A stretch of DNA of 64,000 bases from Collybia mongolica (GCA_013420905.1 JAAXNY010000011.1:3038001-3102000), one strand, 5' to 3'; positions 47,379 to 59,964 are shown, numbered from the stretch's first letter. Notes: generated by a model from the letters alone, not told the origin. Made by a program: numbers and translations.

Positions 47379-47482
47379 TAGGGAGGAACGAGCAACCGAG
47401 CGAAGCGAGGTTGCGAGTGACTTTGGTACGATGAGTTGCGTTACAAACAAGCAACAGGGTTGGGGGAATCCCCCACCCGACC
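47379..47482 (-). repeat. truncated hammerhead-b unit joined to copy A
   Basis: TAGGGAGGAACGAGC to CCCCCACCCGACCT matches the hammerhead-b segment up to the middle of stem III, then ends at unrelated sequence. The GGTTAGGG at the joint fits head-to-tail joining of elements through a telomere-type repeat. Confidence 0.7.
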
Positions 47483-47510
47483 TAATAATCTACTTGTGAA
47501 GAACATGGGT

Positions 47511-48060
47511 ATGTTCCAGTCGCAGTCGTTGGCAGTCGTTGGCTAGCCATCCACAGTCGTCCACAGTCGTTGACAGTCGTACGACTCTTTGATAGTCCTC
47601 TGAAGTGTGTTTCTACCATGATTCAAACTTACATTGCTCTCATGTATGTTCTAGTTGCAGTCGTTGGCAGTCGTTGGCCAGCCATCCACAGTCATCCACA
47701 GTCATTGACAGTCGTACGACTCTTTGATAGTCCTCTGAAGTGTATTTCTACCATGATTCAGACTTACATTGCTCTCATGCCTCATACTGACAACAGAATG
47801 TACGCCCAGTATTGTCATTGGCAGTCGTTAGACTCCATCCAAAAGTTGTGCACCTCACAACTGTCTCTCCCAGTGTTGTTGAATCCAGTTGCAGTTGTTG
47901 GCAGTTGTATGACTCCATCCAAAACTTGTGCACCTCACTTATAGTCCTCTGAAGTATGTTTTAACCATGGTTCAAACTTATATTGCTCTCAGAACTGTCT
48001 CTCCCAGTGTTGTTGCTGCCAGTTGTATGACTGTATCCAAAAGTTGTGCACCTCACTTAC
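47511..48060 (+). repeat. 135-bp tandem repeat, two good and several degenerate units
   Basis: Units starting ATGTTCCAGT (47511) and ATGTTCTAGT (47646) share about 130 bp including CAGTCGTTGGCAGTCGTTGG and ATAGTCCTCTGAAGTG. Worn copies continue to about 48060. The inner word CAGTCGTTGG is itself reiterated. Confidence 0.7.
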
Positions 48061-48208
48061 AGATCAGACACATCACCCATCCACCATCACTCTCACACTC
48101 AAGCACAACCTCAAAGTGATCTTAATTTTTAGTGAGAACAGAGTATGATATCAAGTAGTGCCCCTAAAAACAATACATTGCTAAAAATACATCTCAACCC
48201 ACACTGAC

Positions 48209-49250
48209 CATATGCAAGCAAGATGCACACCCTGAAAAGAGAAGGGTCAGTTGAAAGGTTAGAGTGTATGCTTTCAGAAACACCCAGGCTCGGGATGTGT
48301 TGTTGAGCAGTCATCCTGCAGTTAATTAAATGAGTTGGTTACAGTTAGTGGCAGGTAAGAGCAGGTACTCACCATATGCAACGGCGAAGCGCATAGGGAA
48401 AGAGGTGCGGTCAATCAAAAGAGATCCATGAACGCTCTCAAGAACACCCTCTCTTGGGGCATACGGTTCGACGGTTGTCATGCAATAAAAAAACGAATTT
48501 ATAGGGCCAGGATGAAGAGAAGGCACTCACCATATAGAACAAAGGCACAAACCGTGACAAGCACACGGTCGTTCAATAGAGTATTAACAACGCATCCAGG
48601 AGCACCAAGCGTTATGCCATACAGATCGGCGGTTGTCTTGCAATAAAAAGTTTGAGTTTATGGGGTGGGGTGATGAGGAGGCACTAACTCGGTATATGAC
48701 AAAGTCAATCGTTCATTGTGCACATGGGACGTCCAGAGGGAGGCAATTCAGCGCATTCAGGAACCATAGGTGGTTTTGTGAACGGCCCAGAACTCGGCAT
48801 ACAATGAGCAAAATGATCAGTGAGGAGATGAAGTGAGGACTTACTCACCTAGGGCCACTCCCGGGAGACCGCACATCCCACACGCTTAATGTCCGGCTCA
48901 GGGAGACATAGGATAATAGGTTAGAATGGTCAACGGTTGTGTGCCTGCCATGGAAAGTGCGATTTGGTGAAAAGGGGACAAAGTTGAAGTGCGACTCACC
49001 GAACGAGTGTGTGAGGAAAACAAATCATTTACTGCACCTGTTCTGGCATGATGAATTGAGGATTAGTTGCTAGCGCGTGATACAGACAAGGTCTGGGATG
49101 GTTACAGCATTCTAGTGCGTGCATATGGGGTTGGTGACATTGATGACTTGCAACAATATTGGTGATGTCGATGGGTAATCGGCCATGTTGAAGACGATTT
49201 GTACATTGAGTTAATACTGAAACCGGTTTGTTAGTTGAGATCAGAGCCAC
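48209..49250 (-). pseudogene. decayed gene with similar-sized exon-like modules
   Basis: On the minus strand three open modules of 106-109 nt (48636-48531, 48481-48373 and 48316-48209) each end at a donor GTGAGT or GTCAGT directly after a TAYG-type codon pair. The first two open with ACAACC and share a TT..LY/PY...DR pattern. Further upstream shreds (about 48690-49010 and 49029-49250) also end at GTGAGT-like donors. Phases do not link cleanly, and the acceptor before the middle module reads ATG instead of AG, so this is probably a relic. I do not recognise the family. Confidence 0.3.
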
Positions 49251-49636
49251 GCTGGATACAGAAAAAAAATGACATTGCCTGGTCAGCCACTGTTTCGGTA
49301 ATAAGCCGAAATGGAACAGGAATTCTCATCACACAATTTGAATACAGTTTGGAACACTGAGATGCAGCCAGGGAACGTAAGAACTGGCCCTGGTCACTTG
49401 GAACTACTTGCAGTTGAGTCGCCCAGGGCAGTTGTGAGAGGGGAGGACGGGTGGAAATAACCCATCACTAAGTGCACCCGGCAGAAGCATCGATCAAGTC
49501 TTGGGGGCGCTTAGTGATGGGTGATCGAGGTGTTATTGGATGCGTGTTGCATGACAAGCCTTTGGGTTGCGCTGATCCGAGAAAAAAAAAAGACAAATTC
49601 ACCTTGTATGCTCCGGTTTCAAGCGAAGCCGTGATG

Positions 49637-49644
49637 TATAAAAG
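49637..49644 (+). promoter_or_regulatory. TATA box of ParB-like gene 1
   Basis: TATAAAAG lies 121-128 nt upstream of the start codon at 49765. The paralogue has a TATAAA about 100 nt before its own start, supporting both start choices. Confidence 0.45.
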
Positions 49645-49764
49645 TCCAGGATATTCAACAAGTAAGTCTAACGCCCCCCCTCCCCCCATCCCAGCAGCTA
49701 CGTGAAACATACCATTGAGAAATCACCCACCTGCCTGACGTGTTCATTTTAAGATCACATAAGC

Positions 49765-52700
49765 ATGGCACCGGTGAGTTTGTATCAACTTGTATACATG
49801 TAACTTGGCTAAGCCATGCACCACACCCAGAAAAATACGAAAAGTTCGAAACCCGCCAAGGTTAGTGGATCCACCGAGACTCCTGGGTAGCGCATTGAAA
49901 TAGTGAATGAATGTGTGGTCAGCCTGCAGCAGCGCGGGCCCTTGATGCTGCGAACAAGGCGGCCGCGGAGGGACAAGGCTCGCGACGGGAAAAAGGACCC
50001 AAAAGCAAGGATGTACGTGTTCAAGAGAAAGCTAATCTGTACAAATGATAGGATTGACATGGTGAACAGAAAGTCACATTAGCACTTGAAGCGGTAAATT
50101 TATTTCTACCAAGGCATATACTTTGACCATGGACACACTTGTTATATTATAGGCAGAGTCAGTCATCAAATCTGCGAAAGCGATTGGAGATGCCATCAAA
50201 TTAGACAATATTGAACTTGCAGCGGCTTCATGCTTCCTAGGGTATTCAACCGTGTGCCTTGCTGACCGTACAGACCTTGACCGGGGACCCATTATTGACA
50301 TCCGACAATGGAACATGCGTACCGCTGACAAGGACAAGATTGAAGACTTTACCAAAACCCTGGGAGAGAACTACTGCGAACTGCGTCCCCTTGCACCTGA
50401 GCATGCCGTCATCCTGGGTGTGCGACGCGAGACGATTGACATTGGCGAGCTCACCAAGAACTGGACGCCAGATGGGCTGAAGCCAATCAAATGGCTTGCA
50501 GGGGTGAAAGGGAAGGAGGGACTCGCACTCTTGATCAATGGAAACCACCGCCGTACGATCATGGAGATCGTGACCCAACCACTTGTTCAGCGAATCAAGC
50601 GTATCGATTCAGTGTTATTAGCCCAAACTGATCACCGATCCGATAAAATCAAGGCTGTCTTGGATTCACGCAACGAGGCGTTTGGGCAACTGGCGGATGT
50701 CGGGCGCTGGGCTGTCAAGGTATACAATCTTGGTATGTTCCAATGTAAACTCTGCACATGGTTGTATGATACATTCCCCCCGACACCAGATGCCATCGAG
50801 GCCCACCGTATGCGTGACCAGATCAAATTCCACCTGGCGGAGAACCCCAAGGTGTGGCAAGCGGTTGACTCTACAAATGATTACCTTCGCATGATATTCC
50901 CCCTAATTCGGGATATGAAGACAAGTGAAGAGGTTGCAGCGTTTATCCATACTCAGACGTCCAAGGGGAACCCCACACGTGGTACACGATCAGCGAGCAA
51001 TCCCACAATGCTGTGGCATGTTGCGCGCTACCTGTTCGTTCCAGCCGTCAGCATTCGCAAGCCGTTTTCTGCCAATTTCCTCAATGATTCTAAAGACACG
51101 CCTTCACCATTCTTGGAGGCGCTCTTGTTTGAGGGTTACTGTCAGTTTACTTACCTCTGCATTGATGTGGATGCACCGCCGTTTGGAGGGATCCAAAACG
51201 AGGCCTGCCAAACATACAAGAAGAAGATCCGGAATCTAGCACAGTCAGGGTTTTCAAACTACATACCCGTGTACCACCTATTGGACCGTGACTTTATTGA
51301 CGAGTGCGAGCGGCGATACATGGAGCATTTTGGGGAGCTTTCAGGACATTTCGGATCACAAGTCAAAGATCACCAGTCTGGGTGGGTTGTGGCAATGGTG
51401 GAATACAAAAAGGACTTGTACGATGCAGTGGGGGAGTGGATAAAAGAATTAAAGGTAGGAATCTGGAAGGAACATCCGACGGAACTCAAGCTCCTGGACC
51501 AGTTCATGTCGAAACTGGAGTGGATCCTAGATGGCGCCATATTCGATCACTTCCAGATTGGCATCCATTTCTCAGAGTATCATAAACCGATCATCGTACC
51601 TGCCTTGCCGATCACTGTGGGGAATCGTGTGCATGAAACCGAGTTGGCGTATCTCTGGGTGAGCATGTTGTATTCATCCATGATCCAAACATACATACTT
51701 AGGAAACAAGCAGGTTTTCACGCATATTGAACCACTGTATGCTGCGATTCTGACGGAACACAACAAGGGATCAGGTCGGGCTGTCAGTGGTGTCCTACGC
51801 AAGCACTTTCTAAATGAGCAGACGTACAACCGTGTGATGAGTGGTTTACTCGGAATCCGCGACGCACAGATGCATGCAATACACAAGGCTCTCAAAGGGC
51901 TTCCAAACGCAACCTTTGGGGGGGTGGACAAGCCCGATGCAACAGACGAAAAGCTCATGAAACCGTTATTGAAATTTCTATCATCAATCATGGTGGCGAC
52001 TGATTCTGAATACCCCGACGAGGTGGACTCGAACCTTGCTCGCAAGGTTGTTGAAGTGACTCACGGTAAAGAGCTCATCCGAATCTGTGAACAAACGAAG
52101 CATCCGATATTCCACGCCACCTTTGAAAAGAACAAGCAGGTAGTGAACTCTGCGTGCAAGTACAAAGCACAACGCTTTGTGCTGAACACCTTCAAGTTGA
52201 TGCACGAGGTGTGGATTCCAGCGCTTACTGAAAGTAATGTATATGCCACGGCGTACGATGTTTATCAGAATTACATCGAGGAACCACACTGGTTGAAGGA
52301 TAAATTCGACTGTTGGTATGTCATGAAACCACCCCCAGCAGAAGAACAGCGCAAGCGCAGTGCAGAGGATTTTGTCAACGGGAACGCATGCGTAGAAGTC
52401 GTCGAAATGCTCAGGACACAGACAGAGAGGGCAGTGCGTATGATAGTGGACGCTATTTCCAAAGATGAAGGCACGCTTGTGAAGCATAGTGGGGAAGGTT
52501 CATCTGAAATGCGTATTGTTCCCGACATTTATGATGCGGCACAGCATCTGATCAACGTACGTGCCAACTGTCCATGTGCAAAGTGTACACTATCAAATTT
52601 GAAACAGGAAATTGTCAAGCACCATATTCGCGTGTCGGATACCATGTTGCTTGGAGAGGGAAAGACGCTCGATCCTGCAAAGCCTGTTCCAGATAACCAG

Positions 52701-53974
52701 GTCAGAGCCAAGTTGGCGAGTCTGGATGTACCACGGTTGCCGCGGACGGTGACGCCTGCAGAGCTCGTGACATGTTTTTCTCACCGACCAGTCTTGGGGT
52801 TGGACGACAGGAGTGTGGTGTCCGAGGTGAAGATGTATGAGCGTCAGAAAAAGAAGAATATCCGCATGGAGGAAGAACATGCAAGACTTGAAGAGAATCT
52901 GCGGAAGAGCAAGTCTCGTGCCAGGGGCCCATCCAACAGTAAGCCTAACAACATTACATGCACCTTGACGGGTTCTGATACTCTTTTAGTCGCCAACAAA
53001 GGTCTGCTTTGCACTCTGGGGTTCGAGTTTTCACCTGACTTGTTGTAGGAACAGCGGAACAGGAGTTTGGGTTGGAAACCGAACGCTCAAATGATCAGGA
53101 AATGTCCACCACAGAACTGGGTAGAGAAATAACCCGTGCCGAACAAGGCGATCCTGGTGAGTTCCATCTGGGCTTTAATACACGGTGTCATCCACTCATA
53201 GGTGCTCTGGTTTGGATTAGATTCAGGACAAGAAGAAGAAGCCGAGCATATAGACACGGACAAGGATATGGGGGAGCAAGTATGTGAACCTTTGCATGCA
53301 AAATCACCACCAGAAGAGATCGAAACGGACAAAGGTATAGTCTGTACTTGTGAACATGAGCCAAACTGACATGGAAAGAACAAGACCAAGAACAAAGAGA
53401 TACTAACCAAGGCGTGTCACCCGGTCAAGGTGGTTTATTATTATCTGGACGTCTGAAATAAATTCAACGTGTGCACAGATACAATGGCTGATAGCATCGT
53501 TCCTGATTCCCAGGAAGACGGAGTGGTTGCACCTGGTAAGCCAGGAGGGGGGTTAGTCGATGGTGGAGGTACATTGTGTGGTGTCCCATGAGCAAGAACC
53601 AACTGACGAGTCTGCATAGAAGGCCCCATGCAGGGTGTCAAACGAACGATGGGCATGATGGAGTCTGTTGGGACAGCAGACGGACCATTCAAGCGTCTGC
53701 GACATCGGCGCGAGCAGACCCACGGCATGGACAGGCAACCAAACATTACACGCAAGGTGCCAAAGCCACTGATCCCCCCAGTAACCACGCCTACAGGAGC
53801 AGGTCAGTCGACCGTGACTGTAAAGAGTATGCGATTGATTTTAATGTTACAGAGTTGGTACCTTCTACCGAGGACCAGGTGCAAGCACAAAACCAGAAGG
53901 CCAAACGGATCGCATCGAGTTCACAGTTCCACGAGGGATTAGCAAATGACACGGGTTCAGAAGATGAAGTATAG
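49765..53974 (+). CDS. ParB/sulfiredoxin-fold-like protein 1, intron-rich
   Basis: Exons read are 49765-49773 (MAP), 49831-49860, 49923-50012, 50070-50093, 50153-50732, 50790-51658, 51714 to about 52940, and a series of small exons ending near 53974 (...SEDEV). A lysine-rich N-terminus is followed by a region with DRGPIIDIRQWN, ILGVRRETIDI, LKPIKWLAGVKG and the box LLINGNHRR. The PI-x-W then ING-x-HRR order is like the ParB N-terminal fold (GxHRR box). Then come ~600 mostly helical residues (KPFSANFLNDS is shared with gene 2), a Cys-rich spot (CPCAKC), a charged coiled coil and an acidic tail. In bacteria such folds bind or hydrolyse nucleotides and partition DNA; the role here is unknown. 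The exon ends after 52900 are approximate. Confidence 0.6.
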
Positions 53975-54631
53975 GGTAGGGTGTATTGCACGGATATCTG
54001 AAAGTAATTTTAGAACATGTATGAAATTTACATCAGTGCCAGTGATTCTAACTGAGCCGTTTCAACGCGCACATCGTGCGGCATGCATTGAAAGGTCCCA
54101 CCTAATCTCACAAGACATTTCGTGTGTATCAAGCATGTTTTATGGGTTGACTGCGAGTCGGGGGCCATGTTTAGGGACCTGGGGTAACCGTTGGATGTGA
54201 CGAGCCCCAAATATTTAGTTCCGTGTTAGACCGCTAAGTGAGAATGTAAAAATGTGACATGATCGAAACTTACATGTGAATCGGGTTTACGGTAAGTCTG
54301 GGCGTTTGATCAGTCAACAGGGTCAGCCTAACCCCCGAAATGTGGGCGTTCATGGAACTTGGGAGTATTATGGCAAACACCGGTGCAGAGTCGAATATAG
54401 CATGTCTGGACCGTGAGTGTGAAACCGGGGAACTTTGTAGTCGGTAACTCTGGGAGCACTTGGGTTGAACGCTTTGGCTAACGTTTAGGGTTATTCACAT
54501 CTTCACATCTGTCACAATTCGCGAGCGCGCATGCGAATAAGGCGGGAAGTAACTTGTAGAAAAAAAAAAAAACCAAAAACAAAAACATACTAGGTCCGCC
54601 GTTAGTGCCGGAACAAGGCTCCGCGGAAATC

Positions 54632-54637
54632 TATAAA
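54632..54637 (+). promoter_or_regulatory. TATA box of ParB-like gene 2
   Basis: TATAAA lies 95-100 nt upstream of the start at 54732. A second A/T-rich CTATAAATAA at about 54709 is too close to the start to be the likely core element. Confidence 0.4.
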
Positions 54638-54731
54638 GGCAGAGTGCAACGCAAAGTGCTGGGTTGCACGCTCTTCAGACACTCAACATTTTTACAGCTA
54701 CTTTTTTCTATAAATAAACATATCTCAAATC

Positions 54732-57700
54732 ATGCCGCCAGTAAGTTTGCGCCAGACCGTAACACGCACTGTTTCTGATACTCATGCGCACTAAAAACAG
54801 AAGACCAAGAGCCACAGAGGGGATGCAACAAAGGTATTTATTGCACGTATATTTTGAGCGTGGACAGAACTGAGATCGGCCCCACAGACTACAGGAGATT
54901 CCACCAAGCAGGCTCAGAAAACGAATAAGGTATGTCACCTGGGTACTAGGTATGGAATGAAGAGAGGCCTGATCAACAACATAGAACGTTGATGCAGTCA
55001 TCCAGGCGGTGAGTTTAGTTATCTTTTGTTCAAGTGGTAAATTTCTCAATGTTCAGTCCAGGCCAAAGCAGCAAATGCTTCAGCAAAAGAGATCGACGCG
55101 GCCATCCATGAGGACGAGGTAGAGCTGGCGACCGACGGTTGTTTTCTAGGATTTGGAACGATTTGCCTGGCACATCGTACGGATCTTGGACGTGGACCCA
55201 TCTTGGACATCAAGCAATGGAACACACGCGAGGCCAAGACAAACAGGTTGGAAGACTTTGAAGCAACACTCGGTGAGAACTATGTCAACCTGCGGGCATT
55301 GGCACCGGAGAACGCAGTATACCTCGGTGTTAGGCGTGGGGTAATTGAGACAGATAACCTTAGCAAAACAGGACGGAAGGAAAACATCAAGCCAATCAAG
55401 TGGGCAAAGGGCGTCGCAGGAAAAGCAGGACAGGCACTATTAATCAATGGAAACCATCGGCGAACATTTATGGAACGGTACAATAAGACGACGTTGAATA
55501 ACTATGAAGCGCTTGACGAAATATTGAGAGGAATTGTAGACAAGGATTCAGACGAGCACAAGCGGGCGCTCAAGTCATGGAAGGAGACGCATAAAGTCCT
55601 AGCCAAGGTGGGGCAGTGGATTGTGAAAGTATACGACCTAGGTGGGTTTTGAGGATGTACTTTTTGGTCATGTACGGAACTGACGTTGAGGCGACAAGAT
55701 GCCATTGAAAGCCACGGCCAACGCGATAAGATCAAGATGAAGCTCGCGCGGAATCCTAGGGTATGGCAAGCAGCAGAAACGGACGAAGACCTTTTGCAAA
55801 TGATTTTCCCCCTCATCAACAACATGAAGACCGCCAAAGAGGCGTGTGAGTTTGTAACTTTCCACACCCAGAAGCAGGTGACGACGCGTGCGGGCAAGGC
55901 CACCGCTAACCCTACCCTGCTCTGGCATGTGTCTCGGTACCTTAAACTCCCTGCGCTCAGCATCCGGAAGCCGTTCTCGGCCAACTTCCTGAATGACTCG
56001 AAGAGCGTTGTTTCACCATTCCTGGAGGCACTTTGCGGAGAGGGTTATCTGCAGTTACTGTACTTGTGTGTGGACATCCCCACACCACAGTATAGTACGA
56101 CCACGGGTGAGGCGCGTGCCGCGTACATAAGAACCACGCGCAAGGAAGCCAGCGTAGGGTTTCCCGGACATGAGCAGAACCTGCGGGTGCTGGATCGGCA
56201 TTTTATTGACATGTGCGAGGACCTTTACCATGATCATTTTGGGTCCCTCATGAACAATTTCGGGTCGCCTGTGGAGTCGAATACTGATGCATGGGACCGA
56301 GAATTTCATGCATACAGCCAGAATCTGTACAATGCAGTGTTGGTGTGGACAACCGAGGTCAGCAACAGGGTCTGGAAAGCTAATCCGACAGCCGGCACAA
56401 TTACTGGAGCAATTGCTGAGAAGATGCGTTGGATCCTCGAAGGGCGCCTCTTTAATGATCTGTCAGTTGGATTGTTCTACGACAGATACCGGATGCCGTT
56501 GATCATGCCCGAGATGCTCATCTCGCTCGGCCGCTCCGTCCACAACGTCCGGGATGGTTACATCTGGGTAAGCACGTTAGGTTTGGACATGGACCAAGCT
56601 TACAAAACGTTTTAGATGTTCACGATGGTTGAACCATTGTATGCAATGTCGCTCACCCTACACATAGGCAGTCGGGCGCGCGCCACCAGTGACGTGCTCG
56701 TCTCGCACTTTCGGGACATTCGGCAGTACCACAAAGCGCTGTCCGAGTTCCTTGGTGTGCGCGTCACTGTGGCTGGCATCATCCACCAAGCCTTCAGCCC
56801 CAAGCTTGTGATTGACTATGGACAGGTAACTGTGTCTACAGCAGGAAACGCGCTTCACAATCCACTCAGGAAGCTGCTTGGCACCATCATGCTCAATGAG
56901 AACTCTGTGTATCCTGCCAGTCTGGGGACTGGGGACGCCCGACTCCGAGCGCTCTGTAACATCAAGGATGGTCCGATGATCTCCAATATGTGCAAGGCAA
57001 CAACTATGCCCATTTTCCATGCTACGTTTGAAACGCTGAAGACGGGTAAACTTGCCATCACTTCATCTTGCCGGACCAAGGCGATTAAAGCGTTCCTTAA
57101 AACGCTAAGCCTGGTACAGGATGTTTGGGCCCCGGCACTTAGAGAGGGGGGTTGCTATGCGCGCGCATATGATTTCTATCACAACGACATCAAAACTGCT
57201 TTGCAAGGCAGCACCAAGGGAACGTGGTACAACATGCCGAAGCCATCCAAGGATGACAGTGATGTGGGCACCAACGAAGATGCCATCGCCTCATATGTGC
57301 ACTCAACCACTATCGATACCCTCAAGCGCAATACGACGGCCACACTCCGTCACATTATATTGGCGTTGACACGCGACAACTCGACACTGATCCCAGATGG
57401 TAGTAGCGAAGGACCCCATTTAAACCTCCCCCCTCCGGTACATTCTGCCGCCGATGTTCTCTGCAATGCAAGTCTAATACCAAAAATGTTTATACGCGTT
57501 TTAAACCCCCAGTCTGATCTCTTTTTGCGTAGGAGATTGTCAAGCATTATATCCGCACCACGCAGGCCCTCGATCTCGATGCAGACGATTCAGGGATTGC
57601 GATCGACTCGCATGTCTCTGACGAGGAGATTGAGGATATTTTACTCCAACTCGGTGTGCCAACCTTGCCTGACAAGGGCGATGCATCCGACCTCGCGGCA

Positions 57701-59400
57701 TTTTATTCATACAGGGAGGTTGAAAAACTCATGGACAACCAACCTGCACCTGATGTCAATGCCTATAAACGAATGAAGGGGGATCTTGTCCGGCAAGATG
57801 AGGTCAATGCACTAAACGAACACAAGTTGGTCCAACAAGCGCGCTCAAGTGGGGATGGACGAATCCCAGCCAAGTCGTCGCAAAAAGGTGCGTGTAGGCG
57901 TTGACTATGGGGTTTAGTTGAACTCTCTAATCACCGTCAATAGTTGTCTCCACTTTTCCACCACCAAAGACTCCAACCAAGGCTGTCACCGTGCGGCCGA
58001 TCTACATTGATGATGGTAAGTGTTAGTTTGGACCATGGTCTGTGCTAACATCCCGAGCAGATTCTAGTCCTGTCCCGCAGCCTCGACCTCGACCCCGACC
58101 CCATCCAGATCCACGCAGGCCATGTACGTTTCCCCTAACCCACTCTACAATGTAACCCAGCTGATGCAGACATATGTCAATCTTGGACATAGTGGGCCGT
58201 CTCCCCGGAGCACGAGGTAAGCCATGCGTTTTCCAGTGGAATATATAACGCTCTGATATTTGCAAATAAGTGCGTGTGTTGGATCAAACCATAGTATTAG
58301 ATTCGCTTGGCACAAGTCAAGATGCAAGTACGTGCTGTATTATATCTAATTGACACTTGCAGTAATTGCTAAACATTGTCTAGCGTCATCCAATGCAGGT
58401 GCCCATGACCAAGGTTCGTCTGAAGACCAAGGTCAGTCGTTGTACTCTGGGTTTAGTGGGTTAGTGACTCTAAAACACATCTGTTGGCAGTTATGGGTAT
58501 GGTTGAGGGGCATACAGATGATCCCCGAGAGACGGACAATGGACACGTGGCCCAATCCTCATGTTAGTAACCTAATTGATCTGACCGTGTTTGCCTCTTA
58601 CATTATATCCTAGATGACGACGACGAGCCCGAGTCAGATCAGGAACCTTCTGGATCTCGAGGTAAACTCCCTTTTAGGGTTTACTTTGGGGTTGTGTCCT
58701 GATGGTAAAAATAGGAGATTCAGACAACTTGGAAGACCAGAAAGAGAGCCGCGAACTGGAGGCCGGGACGGATGGTGAGTGTGTTGCTTGCATGAGAGGC
58801 TTAGTCTGACATCCTGGTTTAGAAGATGCCGAGCACGATGTGGACATGGAAGAAAACGATGACATTGACACCTATGTAGACAATGGGTATCAAACTCAGG
58901 ACTCGATTCAAGGTGAACACATTGTCAATTTAGTCCATGGTCGGTTTTAACATTTTGGGGTTGGATGAATTCGGTCCAGATGCTGATGAACATGGTGAGT
59001 TTGTCTATGGTCATGCTTTACATCGTCGGTTCAAATCGTGGTTCAGTAGATGACACAGATAAGCAACATGCAACAGACGAGACGAATACCGCGTTAGAGT
59101 CAGGTGCTTGATCTAACCAAAAGCATTTGGATTTAATACTAATATGTAAGACACAGATCAACCTGCATCTGATGGTGGATCGCATGACAAGGAGTCGACG
59201 CACGCCAGAGCCCAATGCGAGCCTATGGCGCTTGACGGTGTGTGGAAACCCTCAACAACAAAAATAAATGACCTTGACGTTGATTGTACTCTTCAGAGCC
59301 CCTTGTTCCGTCAGTCAAACGAGATCGTGAAACGGCAGGGCTAGACACAGACAGCGGGGAGCCTGCCAAGCGTATACGGTTGAGCCACATGCACACTTAG
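54732..59400 (+). CDS. ParB/sulfiredoxin-fold-like protein 2, tandem paralogue
   Basis: The gene starts ATGCCGCCA with a donor at 54741, like its neighbour. Main exons are about 55060-55641, 55699-56567, 56616-57462 and about 57535-57890, then many 40-100 nt exons to the TAG at 59398. Key words are LGRGPILDIKQWN, YLGVRRGVIE, IKPIKWAKGVAG, ALLINGNHRR, RKPFSANFLNDS and EIVKHYIR, matching protein 1. Introns at 55642-55698 and 56568-56615 sit at the same codons as in gene 1. One junction near 57463 looks like a GC-AG intron. The tail is strongly acidic (DDDEPESDQ, DVDMEENDD) and ends in a basic KRDRE...AKRIRL stretch that could be a nuclear signal. Total about 1100-1200 residues; tail exons are approximate. 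Confidence 0.6.
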
Positions 59401-59639
59401 AGTTACAACCAATGGATTTCGTGCAATCAGGATGGCGTTGAGGGTTATCGCTTTTCCACACTTTACATCTATCTTTCATATGGGTTAGGAATACTCTGTG
59501 CACGCACGCACATAGACTGTTGTGCAAGTGCTTAATATATTCAACAACACTATATACATGTGATACAGTACATATAGACCGCCCCGACTATGATTGACTT
59601 GAGTGTACGTTTTGACCATGCACAGTATCTACATTTTCA

Positions 59640-59870
59640 GGTTAGGGTGGACGACAACAAAAACGCGAAGCGTTTTTGTTGGAGGATATAGTTGAGTAGG
59701 CGAAAATTACCGATAAGGATCGATGGAGGAGACCACCGGTCGGATCCTTTCGTCTTTTAAGACTCTTCAGATCGGTTTTAGGGTGTATACGGGTTGCTGC
59801 GGACTTTAGCTTTGTTCCGAAGTTAGGCTAAAGTCGGGATACTTAGTCATCTACCTGTCAGAGGCGGCTA
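59640..59870 (-). repeat. hammerhead-a unit, copy 2
   Basis: This matches the unit at 44436-44653. It begins at GGTTAGGGTGG and includes a perfect 12-bp hairpin with GAA loop (59655-59681), hammerhead a, and the GACTTTAGC/GCTAAAGTC hairpin. It ends at TTTAGGG telomeric sequence. Telomere-type words therefore flank it on both sides. Confidence 0.75.
59709..59776 (-). ncRNA. hammerhead ribozyme motif a, copy 2 (type I)
   Basis: On the minus strand, ACCGAU, CUGAAGA, GUCUUAAAAGAC, GAAA, GGAUC...GAUCC, then UU and AUCGGU. Stem I has A-U where copy 1 has C-G, a compensatory double change, while all core bases are unchanged. The stem III loop differs between copies in sequence and length, as expected for an unconstrained loop. 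Confidence 0.8.
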
Positions 59871-59907
59871 TTTAGGGTTAGGGTTAGGTTTAGGTTAGGT
59901 TAGGTTG
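59871..59907. repeat. interstitial telomeric repeats
   Basis: TTTAGGGTTAGGGTTAGG followed by degenerate TTAGG units directly abuts the GAACGAGC border of Penelope copy B, exactly as at copy A. Confidence 0.85.
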
Positions 59908-59964
59908 GAACGAGCAACCGAGCGAAGCGAGGTTGCGAGTGACTTAGGTACGATGAGTTGCGTT

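Noticed and set aside
47379..47450. ATG at 47450 as true start of Penelope copy A
   Set aside because: Those codons come from the joined hammerhead-b unit on its non-coding side; copy B shows the real upstream sequence.
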